DNA of 64,000 nt from NCBI RefSeq assembly GCF_022682495.2, contig NC_071392.1:51175459-51239458 (forward strand), written 5' to 3'. Positions 23,201 to 35,300 of the stretch are shown here, piece by piece. The notes beneath the pieces are model-generated. The model made no database searches, had not been told where the DNA came from, and saw only the letters and a program-made list of their open reading frames with translations. Every line of letters starts with the position of its first letter. The first letter of the stretch is position 1. The translations under genes and the position numbers were made by a program. This stretch comes from Desmodus rotundus. Its lineage: Eukaryota; Chordata; Mammalia; Chiroptera; Phyllostomidae.

Positions 23201-25883
23201 ATTAATCACATAGAAATCACAAGGGTCAGCAGCGGACCCACCTTTGAGATGGTGAGCAGTTCTCTATTTATCATTTTATCATACAGATCTTACTGCTTTT
23301 ATATATTCTGCTTCGACAATCTCCTTGGTGGAAAGCAATACCATTATGGTATTCATGTCAGAGTCCTGGCAAACACCTGACTGCATTACAAAATTTTCTG
23401 GAAGTGAAATGAAATTAATGCAAGGCAACAATGGCCTCAGTATCCTGCAAAGCAGGGAAACACAACTGGGTGACAGAAGATAGTCTCTCAAGGAGATGGT
23501 GCCTTGAAAGCAAGTCAACAAGGACTGAGACCCCAGACAAGAGTAGTGACTGGCTGCAGTAGAATTTGTAATCTCTGCGCCTTGTGTAATTTATTGATTT
23601 CTTTTACTTAGTCATTGTTTTGCTTCCTTGGCAATAGTATCTCTCAGCAATGCCTAAGAAGCAGCTTCCACTCATGTGACTGGTCTAGAGGGCAACTGCA
23701 GAGAGTCCCTAGTAGGAAATTCCAAACTTATTTATAAAGCAGGTTATTTTAAATAAATAGGACATTTTCTGATTAAAAAATAAGGAATACCGTTGGTTTA
23801 AAAATAAAAGAGATAACTTTGGTAACCTTTTGAGGTATTTATTTTTATTCATTGCTATGCATATAGGGGCTTTGTCTATTTTACAACACAAAGGTCATGT
23901 TTCTTAGAAAAATTCTACCAATGGCAAAATAATACTTCATTTCCTTTTCTATTTAACAGTTTAACAGTTCTCCTATAATTGAACTAGTCAGTTCCCATTT
24001 CTTAAAAATGTTATAAACAAGGTGAGAAAAATCTTGGTTGGTAATGATATTTACAACTATATAAGCTAGACATTTAAATGTTTTAAATAGAAAACACTGT
24101 TCCCTTTATTTATTTATGACATCCTAGTTAAGGATTTTTTGGGTGGGAAGTGCCCAGAATTTTAGTATGGAGAAAAGTCAACACAGATAAAAATTAAAAT
24201 ATCATACAGCGCACATCCAAGTACTCAGCCGGCACCTAGGGTCTCCAACTGACATGCTGCTATGTTTGCTTTTATCACATCCTCCCACCTGTCCACACTG
24301 ATTTTCATTCATCTTTCAGTCAATCACAATGTATCTTCAAAAAACGGATTTCAGGAATTCTTTGAGATGGCTTTATACCTTATACATTTGGCAATGCATT
24401 TCTGATGCTTTCACCCTGACTGACTACTGCCTTGGGGTAAAATTGCTACAACGTGCTGTGTTTTGCATTCAAAATCCCTATGTCCTTCTAACAGCTTCTG
24501 ACCTTCAGCACTGGGAAGCACAAGTCTGAGGCCTACTAATTATTTTTCCTTTGTAGTGCATTTCCCCTGTAGTCTAGATGCTTGCAGAACTTTCTGGAGG
24601 ATTCAATTTTAAAACTTTTAAAGACTACACTTAGATGCTAGTCTCTTATCGACTTTGCACTTCGTCAGTGATTTCTTAGGGTCTGCATGCAGGAATCCCT
24701 ATGACTAGGGGACTTCAGCTGGAGCACGTTTTCTTCTGTCACACTGGCTACTATTGCTTCTACTCCTTCACTGCTTTTTCTTATGAGAAGTTGTTGTGCA
24801 GGAGTTGTGTCTTCAGTCTTGGCCTCCACATCTATCACCTCCGCTTGTGCTCTTTCTCTTTGTGTTGGGAGAACTCCTCCAGTTTCTCCTCACATCAAGA
24901 AATCAGTTCCCTACACTGTTGCTCCTGGTCTTTACCACTCTTATGAATATTTTAATTCTAATATTACATTTCTTCCCCTTAAAATATTTTTAACATCATT
25001 GAGACTCCTTTTCATATGCCTTACAAGCAACTCTCTATTTCAATGTGGTTGCCTTATCTCATCTTTCATCTCGTGTATCAAATAATCAAGGTCCTCTTGA
25101 ATTTTTCTGATAAAAAAAGAAGGCAACCTTCAGATTTTTCCATCATACTTTTGGTAATTTCTTTTGTCTTCCATAGAAAATTTTAACTTTTATCTGTTAT
25201 GCAATGCTTTCATTCTGTTGTATTACTTTCTACATAGGCCCTAATTTTTTAAAAATGTGTGAAATCTCTCTAGGCCTGATGTTTCCAGTGGACATGGAAA
25301 CATTTTCTTTGTTCCATTTTACTCTCCATCTGGGGATGCGTAGACATCATTTCCAGAATAGGAGGTGGGAATGATTCATCAGGTGTCTACACAAAACCAT
25401 CTGTCTTGAATCCCTCAAATATGTGTCAAAGGATTTAATGGTGTGAGAGCAACAGCAGGCTCCCGGTGACCTGGATGCTTCAGAAAGGTGCTTCCACACC
25501 CATGGGGTGGGGGGCGCTAGATGCCAGTTGTCTTCTATCAAGAGTAGGGATGGGTGAAAATCTCAGACTTCTTGATAACAAGCTTAGTTATTATAGTTTA
25601 AGATCCTTTTCATGCCTAAGTTGGTGGAAAATTCTCCTGGGCTGGTGTAATATTTTTAGAATATTGTACTATGGAAACTGACTTTCTTTGTATGTTCAAG
25701 TGTAAAGACCATTAAAATAAAAAAAAAAAACTGGTAATAGTGAATCTGATATAATTGTGATTTATTCTTTAATACTTTCAGTTTTCTCATAATATTCAGT
25801 TGTGTGTTCCTGGGATGCATGTCATTTTCATTAAAATTCTTCTGCAGTAAATGACACAAATTCTTCTACATCCAAGAAGACAA

Positions 25884-25898
25884 TGCACCTTTCTTTTC
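25884..25898. repeat. HAL1 target-site duplication, left copy
   Basis: TGCACCTTTCTTTTC is repeated exactly at 27915-27929. Confidence 0.93.
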
Positions 25899-26303
25899 TT
25901 TTTTTTAAAATATATTTATTGATTATGCTATTACAGTTGTCCCATTTCCCCCCCTTCACTCCACTCCATCCTGTCCACCCCCTCCCTCCCACATTCCCCC
26001 CCCTATAGTTCATGTCCATGAGTCATACTTATAAGTTCCTTGGCTTCTACATTTCCTACACTATTCTTACCCACCCCTGTCTATTTTCCACCTATCATTT
26101 ATGCTGCTTAATCTCTGTACCTTTCCCCCCCTCTCCCCCTCCCATTCCCCTGTTGATAACCCTCCATGTGAGCTCCATTTCTGTGGTTCTGTTCCTGTTC
26201 TAGTTGTTTGCTTAGTTTGCTTTTGTTTTTGTTTTAGGTGTGGTTGTTAATAACTGTGAGTTTGCTGTCATTTTTACTGTTCCTATTTTTTATCTTCTTT
26301 TTC

Positions 26304-27144
26304 TTAGATAAATCCCTTTAACATTTCATATAATAAGGGCTTGGTGATGATGAACTCCTTTAACGTCACCTTATCTGAGAACCACTTTATCTGCCCTTCC
26401 ATTCTAAATGATAGTTTTGCTGGATAGAGCAATCTTGGATGTAGGTCCTTGCCTTTCATGACTTGGAATACTTCTTTCCAGCCCCTTCTTGCCTGTAAGG
26501 TCTCTTTGGAGAAATCAGCTGACAGTCTTATGGGAACTCCTTTGTAGGTAACTGTGTCCTTTTCTCTTGCTGCTTCTAAGATTCTCTCCTTCTGTGTAAT
26601 CTTGGAGAATGTAATTATGATGTGCCTTGGTGTGTTCCTCCTTGGGTCCAGCTTCTTTGGGACTCTCTGAGCTTCCTGGACTTCCTGGAAGTCTATTTCC
26701 TTTGCCAGATTAGGGAAGTTCTCCTTCATTATTTGTTCAAATAATTTTTCCACTTCTTGCTCTTCCCTCTTCTCCTTCTGGCACCCCTATGATTTGTATG
26801 TTGGAATGTTTAAAGATGTCCTGGAGTTTCCTCAGCCTCTCCTCATTTTTCCTAATTCTTGTTTCTTCATTCTTTTCTGGTTGGATGTTTCTTTCTTCCT
26901 TCTGGTCCACACCGTTGATTTGAGTCCCAGTTTCCTTCCCATCACTATTGGTTCCCTGTACATTTTCCTTTGTCTCTCTTGGCATAGCCTTCATTTTTTC
27001 ATCTAGTTTTCGACCAAATTCAACCAATTCTGTGAGCTTCTTGATTACCAGTGTTTGGAACTGTGCATCTGATAGGTTGGCTATCTGTTCGCTGCTTAGT
27101 TGAATTATTTCTGGAGCTTTGAAGTGTTCTGTCATTTGGGCCAT
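26304..27144 (-). pseudogene. HAL1 ORF1 with a single frameshift
   Basis: About 280 codons in two overlapping frames. The first (27144 to about 26760) starts MAQMTEHFKAPEI and holds a charged, coiled-coil-like region ending in NIQIIGVPEGEE. The second (from about 26753) continues with EKLFEQIMKENFPNLAKE and the RNA-binding region (RHIIITFSKITQKERILEAAREK). One extra G in a GAGGGAAG stretch near 26765 explains the shift. It is homologous to L1 ORF1p, the RNA chaperone. Otherwise the frame is open to its stop at 26304. Confidence 0.88.
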
Positions 27145-27914
27145 TTTTTTTTTTCTTGGCGAGTCTGTTACTTAAAGGGGCGGAGCCTTAGGTGTTTCCC
27201 GGGGGTGGGGCGGGGTAATGCTGGTCACTGCACTATGACACTGCGCTGTGACACAGTACGTGGGGGAGGAGCCCAGAGGGAATAATGGCGCCCGCTCCAC
27301 TCTCTGCTGGATTTCAATCACTCCTTCTGCTACCCACAATCAAATTGGGCCCCTCTGGTGCTGGTTCCCAAGTGGGTGGGCTTGTGCATGCCCTAGGCCC
27401 CTGTGGGTCTCTCCAACAACTTCTCCTGTGAGGCTGGGAGTTTCTCCTGCTGCCGCCCCAACCCCTGAGGGTGTTTTCACTCAGAGGTTTGAGGGTTTAT
27501 TTCCCCACGCTGGAGCCTTGGGTTGCGCACTCTGCTTTGTTCCCCGCCATTCCTCCCAGTTTATCTATGTGCAAATGTGGGGCCGTGGGGTGCTACCCGC
27601 CACTCTGCCTGCCCCATTCTCTGCCACTCTGAGTCCAGCCCTCTTGGTTTATCTGTGCGTGAATGTGGGGCCGCAGGGTCTGCTAGTGGTCCCACTGCCT
27701 GCCCCGTTCGTCCCACACTCCACCAGTCTGGGTCCTGCCACGGCAACATGAGTCCTCTCCGCCCCGGCTGCCCGTCTCCGCCCCTCCTACTGGTCTGGAT
27801 GAATGTTTATTTTTTATCTCCTTGGTGTCGGACTTCCTTGCCCTTCGATTTTCTGTCAGTTCTGGTTGTGCAAGGAGGCACAGTGTGTCTACCTATGCCG
27901 CCATCTTGGTTCTC
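27145..27914 (-). promoter_or_regulatory. HAL1 5'UTR / putative internal promoter
   Basis: GC- and CpG-rich 0.77 kb upstream of ORF1. The 5' end bears CAAGATGGCGGC, a YY1-type L1 start motif. It includes a roughly 95-bp direct repeat: 'tttatctatgtgcaaatgtggggccg' near 27560 and 'tttatctgtgcgtgaatgtggggccg' near 27648. Confidence 0.7.
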
Positions 27915-27929
27915 TGCACCTTTCTTTTC
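27915..27929. repeat. HAL1 target-site duplication, right copy
   Basis: Exact second copy of TGCACCTTTCTTTTC (see 25884-25898). Confidence 0.93.
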
Positions 27930-30774
27930 AAATCAGAAAGTCTCAGGGAACCTGAGACCTGGAGCATCTCCACAACCCACTACTTCCTACTGACAACTCC
28001 CAACATGGGAAGTTTGACTAAGAACGCGGGTGAGTTCCTATAAACAGCCGGTGCATTCACTTAGACTCCTGGAATCCTACTCTTTCAAATGAGAGTTATG
28101 GATTATAAATAAAATATGTCTTTACTCATACATATGCAGTGTGTGGGCATCTAAGCAAACATGTCATAAAATCCCTCTTAAGTAATAGCAAGTTATATGA
28201 TGAAAAGGTATGGAGAGGAGACTGGTAAGACAGAATTTCACCACCATTATTTTTTCTACTAGTTCTGCAGATTTGCTTGTTTAGAAAGACATGTAAAGGA
28301 TGGGAAAGTGGAAAAGAAGATCACCCCATTTCTCCTGGCATTATCCACTATACTACAGAGTTACAACAGAGAACACTTAGACATTTGGCACTTGGACACA
28401 TGTAGCAATGTTTTCAAGTTACAGATTCACATGATCCCAACAAGGCGGGAAGGACCCTGGGGCTCATCGTACCCCATGCTGGCTTTTACAAGTGGGGAAA
28501 TGTGACAGAGTGGCAGTAGCACTGGAGATGGAGCTGGGGTCTGAGTTTTAGTGCTGATTCCCCCACTACTTAGCACTGGAGCTGGAGTGACCCCAGGGTC
28601 CCACTGCAACGGAGCAAAGAAGGGTCAATATCACAGCAGAAATCTTGGCTACGGGCCACCCTGGTCTTTTCCTGTCCTCCCAGTATTCTGGATCCAATTT
28701 GAGTTATTGACTTTTTTGAAGATCCCAGCATTTAAAAATTATAATATTTTCTTCAGGATGCATTTTAAAGAAAAGCCCAAGAGACAACTAGATTCATTAT
28801 GGCCTCAGAGAAGATTCCTGTATTAAAAAGCAGGCTGGTGGCTAGTACTCCTCTTCACACGGCACACTGCACATTTGACACACTGAAGGTCATAACTTCC
28901 CTTCAGCATGACTGTAGGGGAGAGTTCTCCCATAGAACACTAGTGTCCCTTCAAAGGCGGCTCCGGTGTTACAATCTTCAATTCATACATCTATGCGCTT
29001 CCTTTCCAATATGAAATTTTGTGGGTTCTTTCCCACAGACCATCATCTCAATCATCTTTTCCAACTTACTCTCCTGGTATTGCCTGCAGTCCCATCATAA
29101 ACCTTCAGCAGCCAGGTCCCAGCACAACTCAGCTGCTGGTGGCCGCATTATTGTTATGGCAACCAACATCTGTCTGAATTAGCTCCATACTCTTTAAAAA
29201 TTAAGATCTGCAGAAATGCCACAGTTAATGAATTTTTGGTTTATTTGGCCTTTAAAGTCATGGCTGAATATCTAATAACAAAACATATTAAAGCATTGTA
29301 AGTAGAGTTTTATTTTGAAAGTGCATGGGAAAAGTTGACAGGAGGAACACATTTATCTTTTGAAGCAAAGGTAAATATTGTGTGCTGCACACCCTCAGAG
29401 ATGGGCACGTGAGCAGTACTTGTTTCTGAAGTAGTCATAAAGGACAGCCTCATTGGGGGTCGCAAATAGCTTGTTAAAGAGGTTGTTAAGGAAAATGCCT
29501 TCGCAGCTCAGCAAACATTTACCTTGCCTGACTAAATTCTGCTCTGAATGATCCAAAGCATTTGCTGCAACTGCTCAAATTGCCTTGTGAGTGGACCCAG
29601 ACTCATGGTGGCTGAAGGCAGAGGTGGGGCTGCCACATATAACCAACAACCAGACCAAAACTGGTGATCTGCAAATCACTTAAATGTCATCGTACTTTGT
29701 TGGCAAAACTCCCAACCCTGACCCTGCCAAGAAGCACATACGCCTCCCTGAACAGCCTGGGATCTGGCCACATGGCAGAATGGGTCTTGAACCTTGAGGC
29801 TGACAGTCACACTTGGAAAGAAAGTCTACCTGCCAGACCTCTGACTTCACAAGCTTTGAGTTGTCCATGACATTGGTAAATAAACCTACTCCATGATGGC
29901 TTGTCACCCAACTGCCCAGCAAATACAAGTTGGAAAAGAGGCCATAAACAAAGGCTGTTGTCATGTGGGAGATGACCTACATACTCAAAATATCCAAGTC
30001 AATAAACTTATTGGTGAAAATGAAAAATGCATCTTTTATTTTAAGGAACAAAGCATACAAACTTTTTGGCCAACCAGATATTATACACCCTGCTTTGCCC
30101 TGGGCACCATGGGAGAAAAAGAAACAGTGCCATTTGCTTGGCCCACAGGGCAATGAAAATGTAATTAGTTGTTAACAGGAATATAGTCAAACTCAGAGAA
30201 AATAACCATTTCTGGGACTATTTTGTTTCTGAGAAAGGTAAAAAGGTATATCCATCTCCAAGGCCTCTCTGTATGTATACATATGTAATGCAAACACATA
30301 ATTTAATTTAAACATGTGTTAGTGTGAGCACTAGAGTTTGGAGATAATTCTATGATAATGAAGGGCAGACAAGGACTCAAGCTCCTCTGGCTTCCTCTGA
30401 CCTTCACAGTCTTCCTCTGACATATTGGGAGCTCACACTGGAGGCACAGTGAAAACCTGAGTTTTCACATTTACAAGGAGAAACCTCAAATGCTGCTCTC
30501 CACAGGCATGACTGACACAGGAGGATGCCCGACCAGGTGTAATGTCAGCCTCCTCCAGCACCAGTCTGTGCAGACTCGGCAGCAAGAGCCACATCTGCTT
30601 ACTGCTTTACTGGGTCCCTCAGGTCCAAAGCAGAGCCTGACATCTAGAGAGGACTCAAATATGTTTGTCACCTTAATGAGGGGGGACAAACACATGCATT
30701 CTATTCAAGCAGACAGAAATAGTTGTAGTAAGATAAAGTCAATATAATATAGACTATTTCTGGATAGTCTAATA

Positions 30775-31543
30775 CTATCCAGAAAGTATCCAGCCATGAA
30801 ATATGAAAAATAGGCATTTATTGAAGAAGATACAAGATACACAAAATGAGACAATGACGCCTCACTCCCCTTCAAAGTAGACACCTTGGGATTTCACACA
30901 GTTCTCCCACAATTCATCTCCAGTTATGAACTTCTTAAGGAAATCTGGTTCATTGGTTGCAGTTTGAATCAAGTCATTAGCAACTGAAGCACAATGTTCC
31001 TTCTGCTGTGGTAGCACAAGCTGTGGGGTGAAATTCACCATGATACATTTTATGACAAGATCCTGCATCAGAATCTTGGACACAGTAGTTTTTGGAATCC
31101 GCTTCAAGAAGTAGATCAGCTTCTACTTCTCACCCTGTTAGTCGCTGATCTTTGTTGATTGTAGCCCATGCACGTTCAACATTCTCAGGCGTTCTGCTTG
31201 TTGCAGGCCTTCCAGAACATGGATCACTTTCAACAGATTCTCAACCATCATTGAAGCGTTTGTGCCACACTTTTGTTTGCTCAGCATTCATTGCATGGAC
31301 CCTAAAAGCCTTCTGAATCATCCAAATACTTCACAATGTTCAAGCTTAATTCAAAATTTCATGCAGATTCATTGCTCTACTGGCTCAGTAATTTTGAATT
31401 CGATGGCCACACAGTACACATGCTCACTCAAAGGAAACCACTACCCTTACTCACTAGTACAGTAAAGTCATCATTGTTCATGAATGTGCTTTCCAGTACA
31501 CTCTCCCTGGCTGCCAGGTTACATTGATACTTTTTCCAGACAG
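30775..31543 (-). mobile_element. Internally deleted mariner transposon
   Basis: On the minus strand the element shows degraded mariner transposase. A helix-turn-helix part reads KVWHKRFNDG and RPATSRTPENVERAW. A later frame reads NDLIQTATNEPDFLKKFITGDE, which includes the first catalytic aspartate region. The sequence then jumps straight to the C-terminal end (ENCVKSQGVYFEGE) and an AATAAA, so the remaining catalytic core is missing. Imperfect terminal inverted repeats (CTATCCAGAAAGTATCC at the left; CTGTCTGGAAAAAGTATC reading in from the right) bound about 770 bp, against about 1.3 kb for a complete mariner. Confidence 0.82.
30862..31290 (-). pseudogene. Mariner transposase remnant
   Basis: The longest open piece (30862-31107) covers the end of the DNA-binding half and the start of the catalytic domain up to ITGDE, fused by deletion to the terminal residues of the transposase. 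Stops and frameshifts interrupt the upstream part. It cannot encode an active enzyme because the DD34D core is absent. Confidence 0.8.
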
Positions 31544-31544
31544 A

Positions 31545-31735
31545 TTTATATATATAAATATATATATATACACAGTGTAACTGGGTGTGTGTGTGTGTAT
31601 ATATATGTCCACAGTATATATACACATGCATACAGTATACACACACGCACACACATATGTATATATATATATATTTAAAGTGGTGTTGATATACTATAGT
31701 CATATATATATATATGGCTGCTGGACCATATATAT
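31545..31735. repeat. AT/TG-rich complex microsatellite
   Basis: Runs of TATA, TGTG and CACA alternate immediately beside the right mariner end. Short open frames across it are low-complexity artefacts. Confidence 0.88.
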
Positions 31736-34700
31736 GGTCTAGCAGTAGTAATGCCTGCTTGAATGTGGTGGGTTGGTACTGATATAGGTGTAATAATTCA
31801 TAGTTTTAATTTGAACATTTCACCTAAAATGTCATATGGTGTGCTTGAGTGAGATATTGTTATGTTACAGAATTACATGCTTATGATTTTGTAATAAAAT
31901 AGGAGCATTATTTGTGCCAGACCCTGTATATACCAGTACATTTAAACTGGTCTTGACTATTCACTTTATATTTGGCAAAATATTTTAAAAATAAAACACA
32001 GCAAGATTCATCCCCCAAATAATGGGTCAGTATTTCATCTTTCAGGTCTAAAAACATCTTTATCTCAATCTTTTCCTCATTTATAATTTTTGGAAAATAT
32101 GTTGATCCTAAATTTAAGTGCAATAATAGGGAAAAAGGTATTGGTCCAGGTCACACCATTTAAGCAAAATATAGGAGCTGACAGAAATTTAGAGAAAATA
32201 GAAAGGGATTCTGTGCAAAAAAATGAAATAAATGTTTTATAAAAATAATGTTTATCTGCTTTGTAACCCAATTCTCTGATATACACTTGAAACAAATATT
32301 AATCTTTTTTCCTAAAGAAAATTTACATTACTTATATAATGTAGAAATATCTGGAGAAGTAGCAAGTGTTCATTTTTAAAATGCATCCTGTGGATACACT
32401 GATACAATTATTTTGTAGGAAAAACTAAATACAATATTGGCTATGTGTAATATAAAACAACAAATAAAATGTAAGAATTACAATTTTCTTAAAAGCCCCA
32501 AGTTGGTTTGTGAACCACTGCTAAAATTTCCTGTGTTTGAAATTACATTTGCCTCCTGAAAAGAGAAAGTCCCACCGCTAATTTCACCTTATATAAAATG
32601 AGTTCTATCAACAATCAAAGTAATAATTGTGTGGTGACATTTCAGCAGCAAAAAAGATGACCTCAAAAGGTCGTGTCAATCCAATCCTAATGACAGCCAC
32701 TGCCAGACTTAATTAATGCCTGGGACGCAATGTCGACTTTTATATTTTTACAACTAAATATCACACATCTAGCAGCACAAAAGACCTTTCTTAGAAAAAA
32801 AAATAGCCCTTAATTATCTTAGATTATTGCCACCAGAAAAAGAACCTATAAGTCTACATTAGAGAAAAAAATGCATTTTATATGGTGTTATTTTCTAAGT
32901 AGAAAGGAGAACATGAGAAAGAATTGACTTTATCCAAGTGTGTCAATTTTAAAAACCAGGAAGTCAGTCACTTTTAATGAGCACTGGGAAAATCGAACTG
33001 CCATAAGCTGCCCTCTCTTACTATTAATTTTCAGTCTGTATGCAGATGGAGAAATACATATGTTCTCCTTGGAGAGAGGGTGGCTCACATGGTGAGCTCT
33101 GATCTGCTGTTCTTACATCGCCTTGGAATCTGAGCAAGTGCCTGAATTCTTCGAAAGACTCTCCAAATTGCCTTGTATTTCACAAAGAATCTAAAATTTT
33201 TCTAAAGTTCCCTTAAAAGCTTTAGAAGACAAAATTTTTTAAAATAAAGAATTCTTTCAAATACATTTTTACCCAATATTAGAGAAGCTGGTTTTAGTGA
33301 TGGCTAATACTTGTACTGTAGAGTTTATTAAATATTTTAAATATCACCCTTAGTTAAAAAGTTTACAAATCTTTATAAAATAATAGATATGATATAGTAG
33401 GTACTTGATAATTGGTACCTACTAATACTGTATTTTTGAAAACTGATATACTTGGATTCTGAAAAGTCAAAAACCTTAAATAAGGATGAGTATGAGAGGT
33501 ATGAAAGGAATGTCCCATGGCCCTCTGAGAAGGATCATGGAGAATCAACTTTCAAGCCTGTATTTAACACATTAACTTGTCTATTTAACTTCTCCAATTG
33601 GTTGTACAACCTCAAATTCCCTTGCTCAAAATCATGGGCACTATGACAGTAAGCCTTACATTGACTAGTCTGGGCATGGAATCAATGTGGTTTAAAAGCA
33701 CTAGTAAAAATGAAGTCTAGGCTGCTATTCAAAACAGAATTTGTTGAGAACTTTTCAAAATTGAAGCGATTTCTAAACCACTGTCTGAACCTAATCAATT
33801 TTTTTTAACTCCCTGGCATCATCCATATGCTTTTTAAAATCAATTCTCTTCATTAAACAGCAGTCAAAAATTTAACCATATCTTTCCCTCCTGTTGTTAT
33901 TTAAAGCTAAGTCAGGTGGGCAGAATACATTCTGACACCAAATGAAAATGCCCCATTTACACCGGGTTATTGAGATAGATCATTAGTGAATCTGGGAGTG
34001 ACACTTTGGAAGCAAAACCCTGATTTGGGGGCAGGGAGCCCCAGCATTATCCAGGCTAAAATCGCACAAGCAGCACTTGGAGGAACTCAGCCTAGCAGAA
34101 TGCATTTCTTGTTTACTCCTACAGGACTTGGTCTAACTCTGTATCTTTAAATGGAAAATCATTTTTTGAGTCATTCTTAATTTGTATTTTCTATCTCTTA
34201 TCTTGCCCTATTATCTTTTTACTATATTAGTAAACTACAGATTTAACAGATGACCTATATTTTTCCCAGTAAAATGAGCTAGGGCACCAAAAGCAAGAAG
34301 CATAACTTTTATTTCTCTAGTTATCTTATCTAGCAATGTAATTTTGGGAAATAGGAAGACTGGCTTTCTTCTTTGTAAAGATTCTATAAAGAATCTGTAG
34401 TAATCTGTAGTAAATGATACCCTGACTGAAATTATTTGGAGACATTTTAACTTGGAGACATTTATTTCATAAATAAACTTTTCACTCTGCATCAGTTTTT
34501 TGAATTAAATTTTCTTTGGTATTAGTCTGTGCTTTCATGGGTGTTACACAATCCAATTCAATGTGGTGCATATAGACCTCATCCCAGTTTGCGATGTGGT
34601 GTGCTACATGGTTGCATGGAGCACAGCCAGCACCAGACTTGACTGTGAGCAAATGATTGTCCACATAGGAATACTTAATGATTCATGGATTTCTAATATG

Positions 34701-35174
34701 GGATTTCAATCTCTTCTTGGCCATAACTACATATAAAACTAATACAGTAAGAAATAAGTATGTACACACAACCAACAAAGTTATTATCATTCTGTTTATC
34801 AGCTGCAGGTTGCTCTCTAATTGAAAGCATAGCTCTAGCAGTCACAAGTAGAATATCACATTAATAGATTCGACTATTTACAAGTTCTACAACCTACCTA
34901 CCATGAATGGGATATTATCAGAAAGAATCAAGACATGCTTTATGAAGAAGGTAGATAAGATCAGGTCTCTGGATACCTTTCTTTTTAAAAAATACAAGGG
35001 AATGAAGTTTGACTGTCAAAAGAACAAAGGTTATTTGAACCTGTGGAGTCATGACAGGTATGGAGGTGATTTGCCCCAAGTGAAGCATGGATGAAAAGGG
35101 AGAAATGGGATCATGAGATGAGCATGGCTGTGGCAGGGGTGGCAGGTGGTTGGTGGGAGGGAGGTGGTGCTCAC

Positions 35175-35300
35175 CACTGTCCCCTCTACTGGCTCCTCAG
35201 CCCGGGTGTCCAGTCCAGGGTCCAGCCCAACAGCAGATGCAGCAGCAGCAAGGGGCTCCTCTGCTTTCGACTCTGCTGGTGGAGCCTGTTCAGACTCAGC
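35175..35300 (-). CDS. AMPH: AMPH exon: linker segment AESEQAPP...
   Basis: Forty-two codons, starting AESEQAPPAESKAEEPLA and ending TRAEEPVEGTV, with a TCAAAG acceptor and a GTGAGC donor. It matches the human linker (AESEQAPP and TRAEEPVE blocks identical as I recall). It is acidic, proline/alanine-rich and disordered. The acceptor has a poor polypyrimidine tract. As I recall, a human isoform omits about 40 residues near here, so regulated skipping of this exon is plausible. Confidence 0.95.

Larger units (their letters stand above)
25899..27914 (-). mobile_element. Young HAL1 (half-L1), nearly intact
   Basis: A 2.0-kb element with an L1-like 5'UTR (starting with CCAAGATGGCGGC on the minus strand near 27896-27910), an ORF1 and an L1-type 3'UTR with poly(A) tail, but no ORF2 at all. 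ORF1 is followed directly by the 3' end. A perfect 15-bp target duplication flanks both ends, so the missing ORF2 reflects the architecture of the mobilised element or an older deletion, not 5' truncation. This is the HAL1 design, a non-autonomous L1 derivative relying on L1 ORF2p. Orientation is the same as AMPH. Confidence 0.9.
20296..35174 (-). other. AMPH intron, 14.9 kb
   Basis: The largest complete intron in the window. It holds a young HAL1 (25899-27914), a deleted mariner (30775-31543) and an AT/TG-rich satellite-like run (31545-31720). Positions 21230-21360 resemble an old L1-type 3' end ('ttccataataaaagttt'). Positions 20296-25880, 27930-30750 and 31740-35174 otherwise show no gene or young element that I can recognise. 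Confidence 0.7.

Noticed and set aside
27248..27993. Overlapping plus-strand open frames of 156-167 codons
   Set aside because: They lie antisense to the CpG-rich HAL1 5'UTR; openness reflects base composition.
31428..31703. Tyr/Ile/Cys-rich open frames
   Set aside because: Translation of the AT/TG microsatellite next to the mariner.
34482..34664. 60-codon minus-strand frame with ordinary composition
   Set aside because: No splice-site pair in AMPH phase, no family resemblance; treated as chance.
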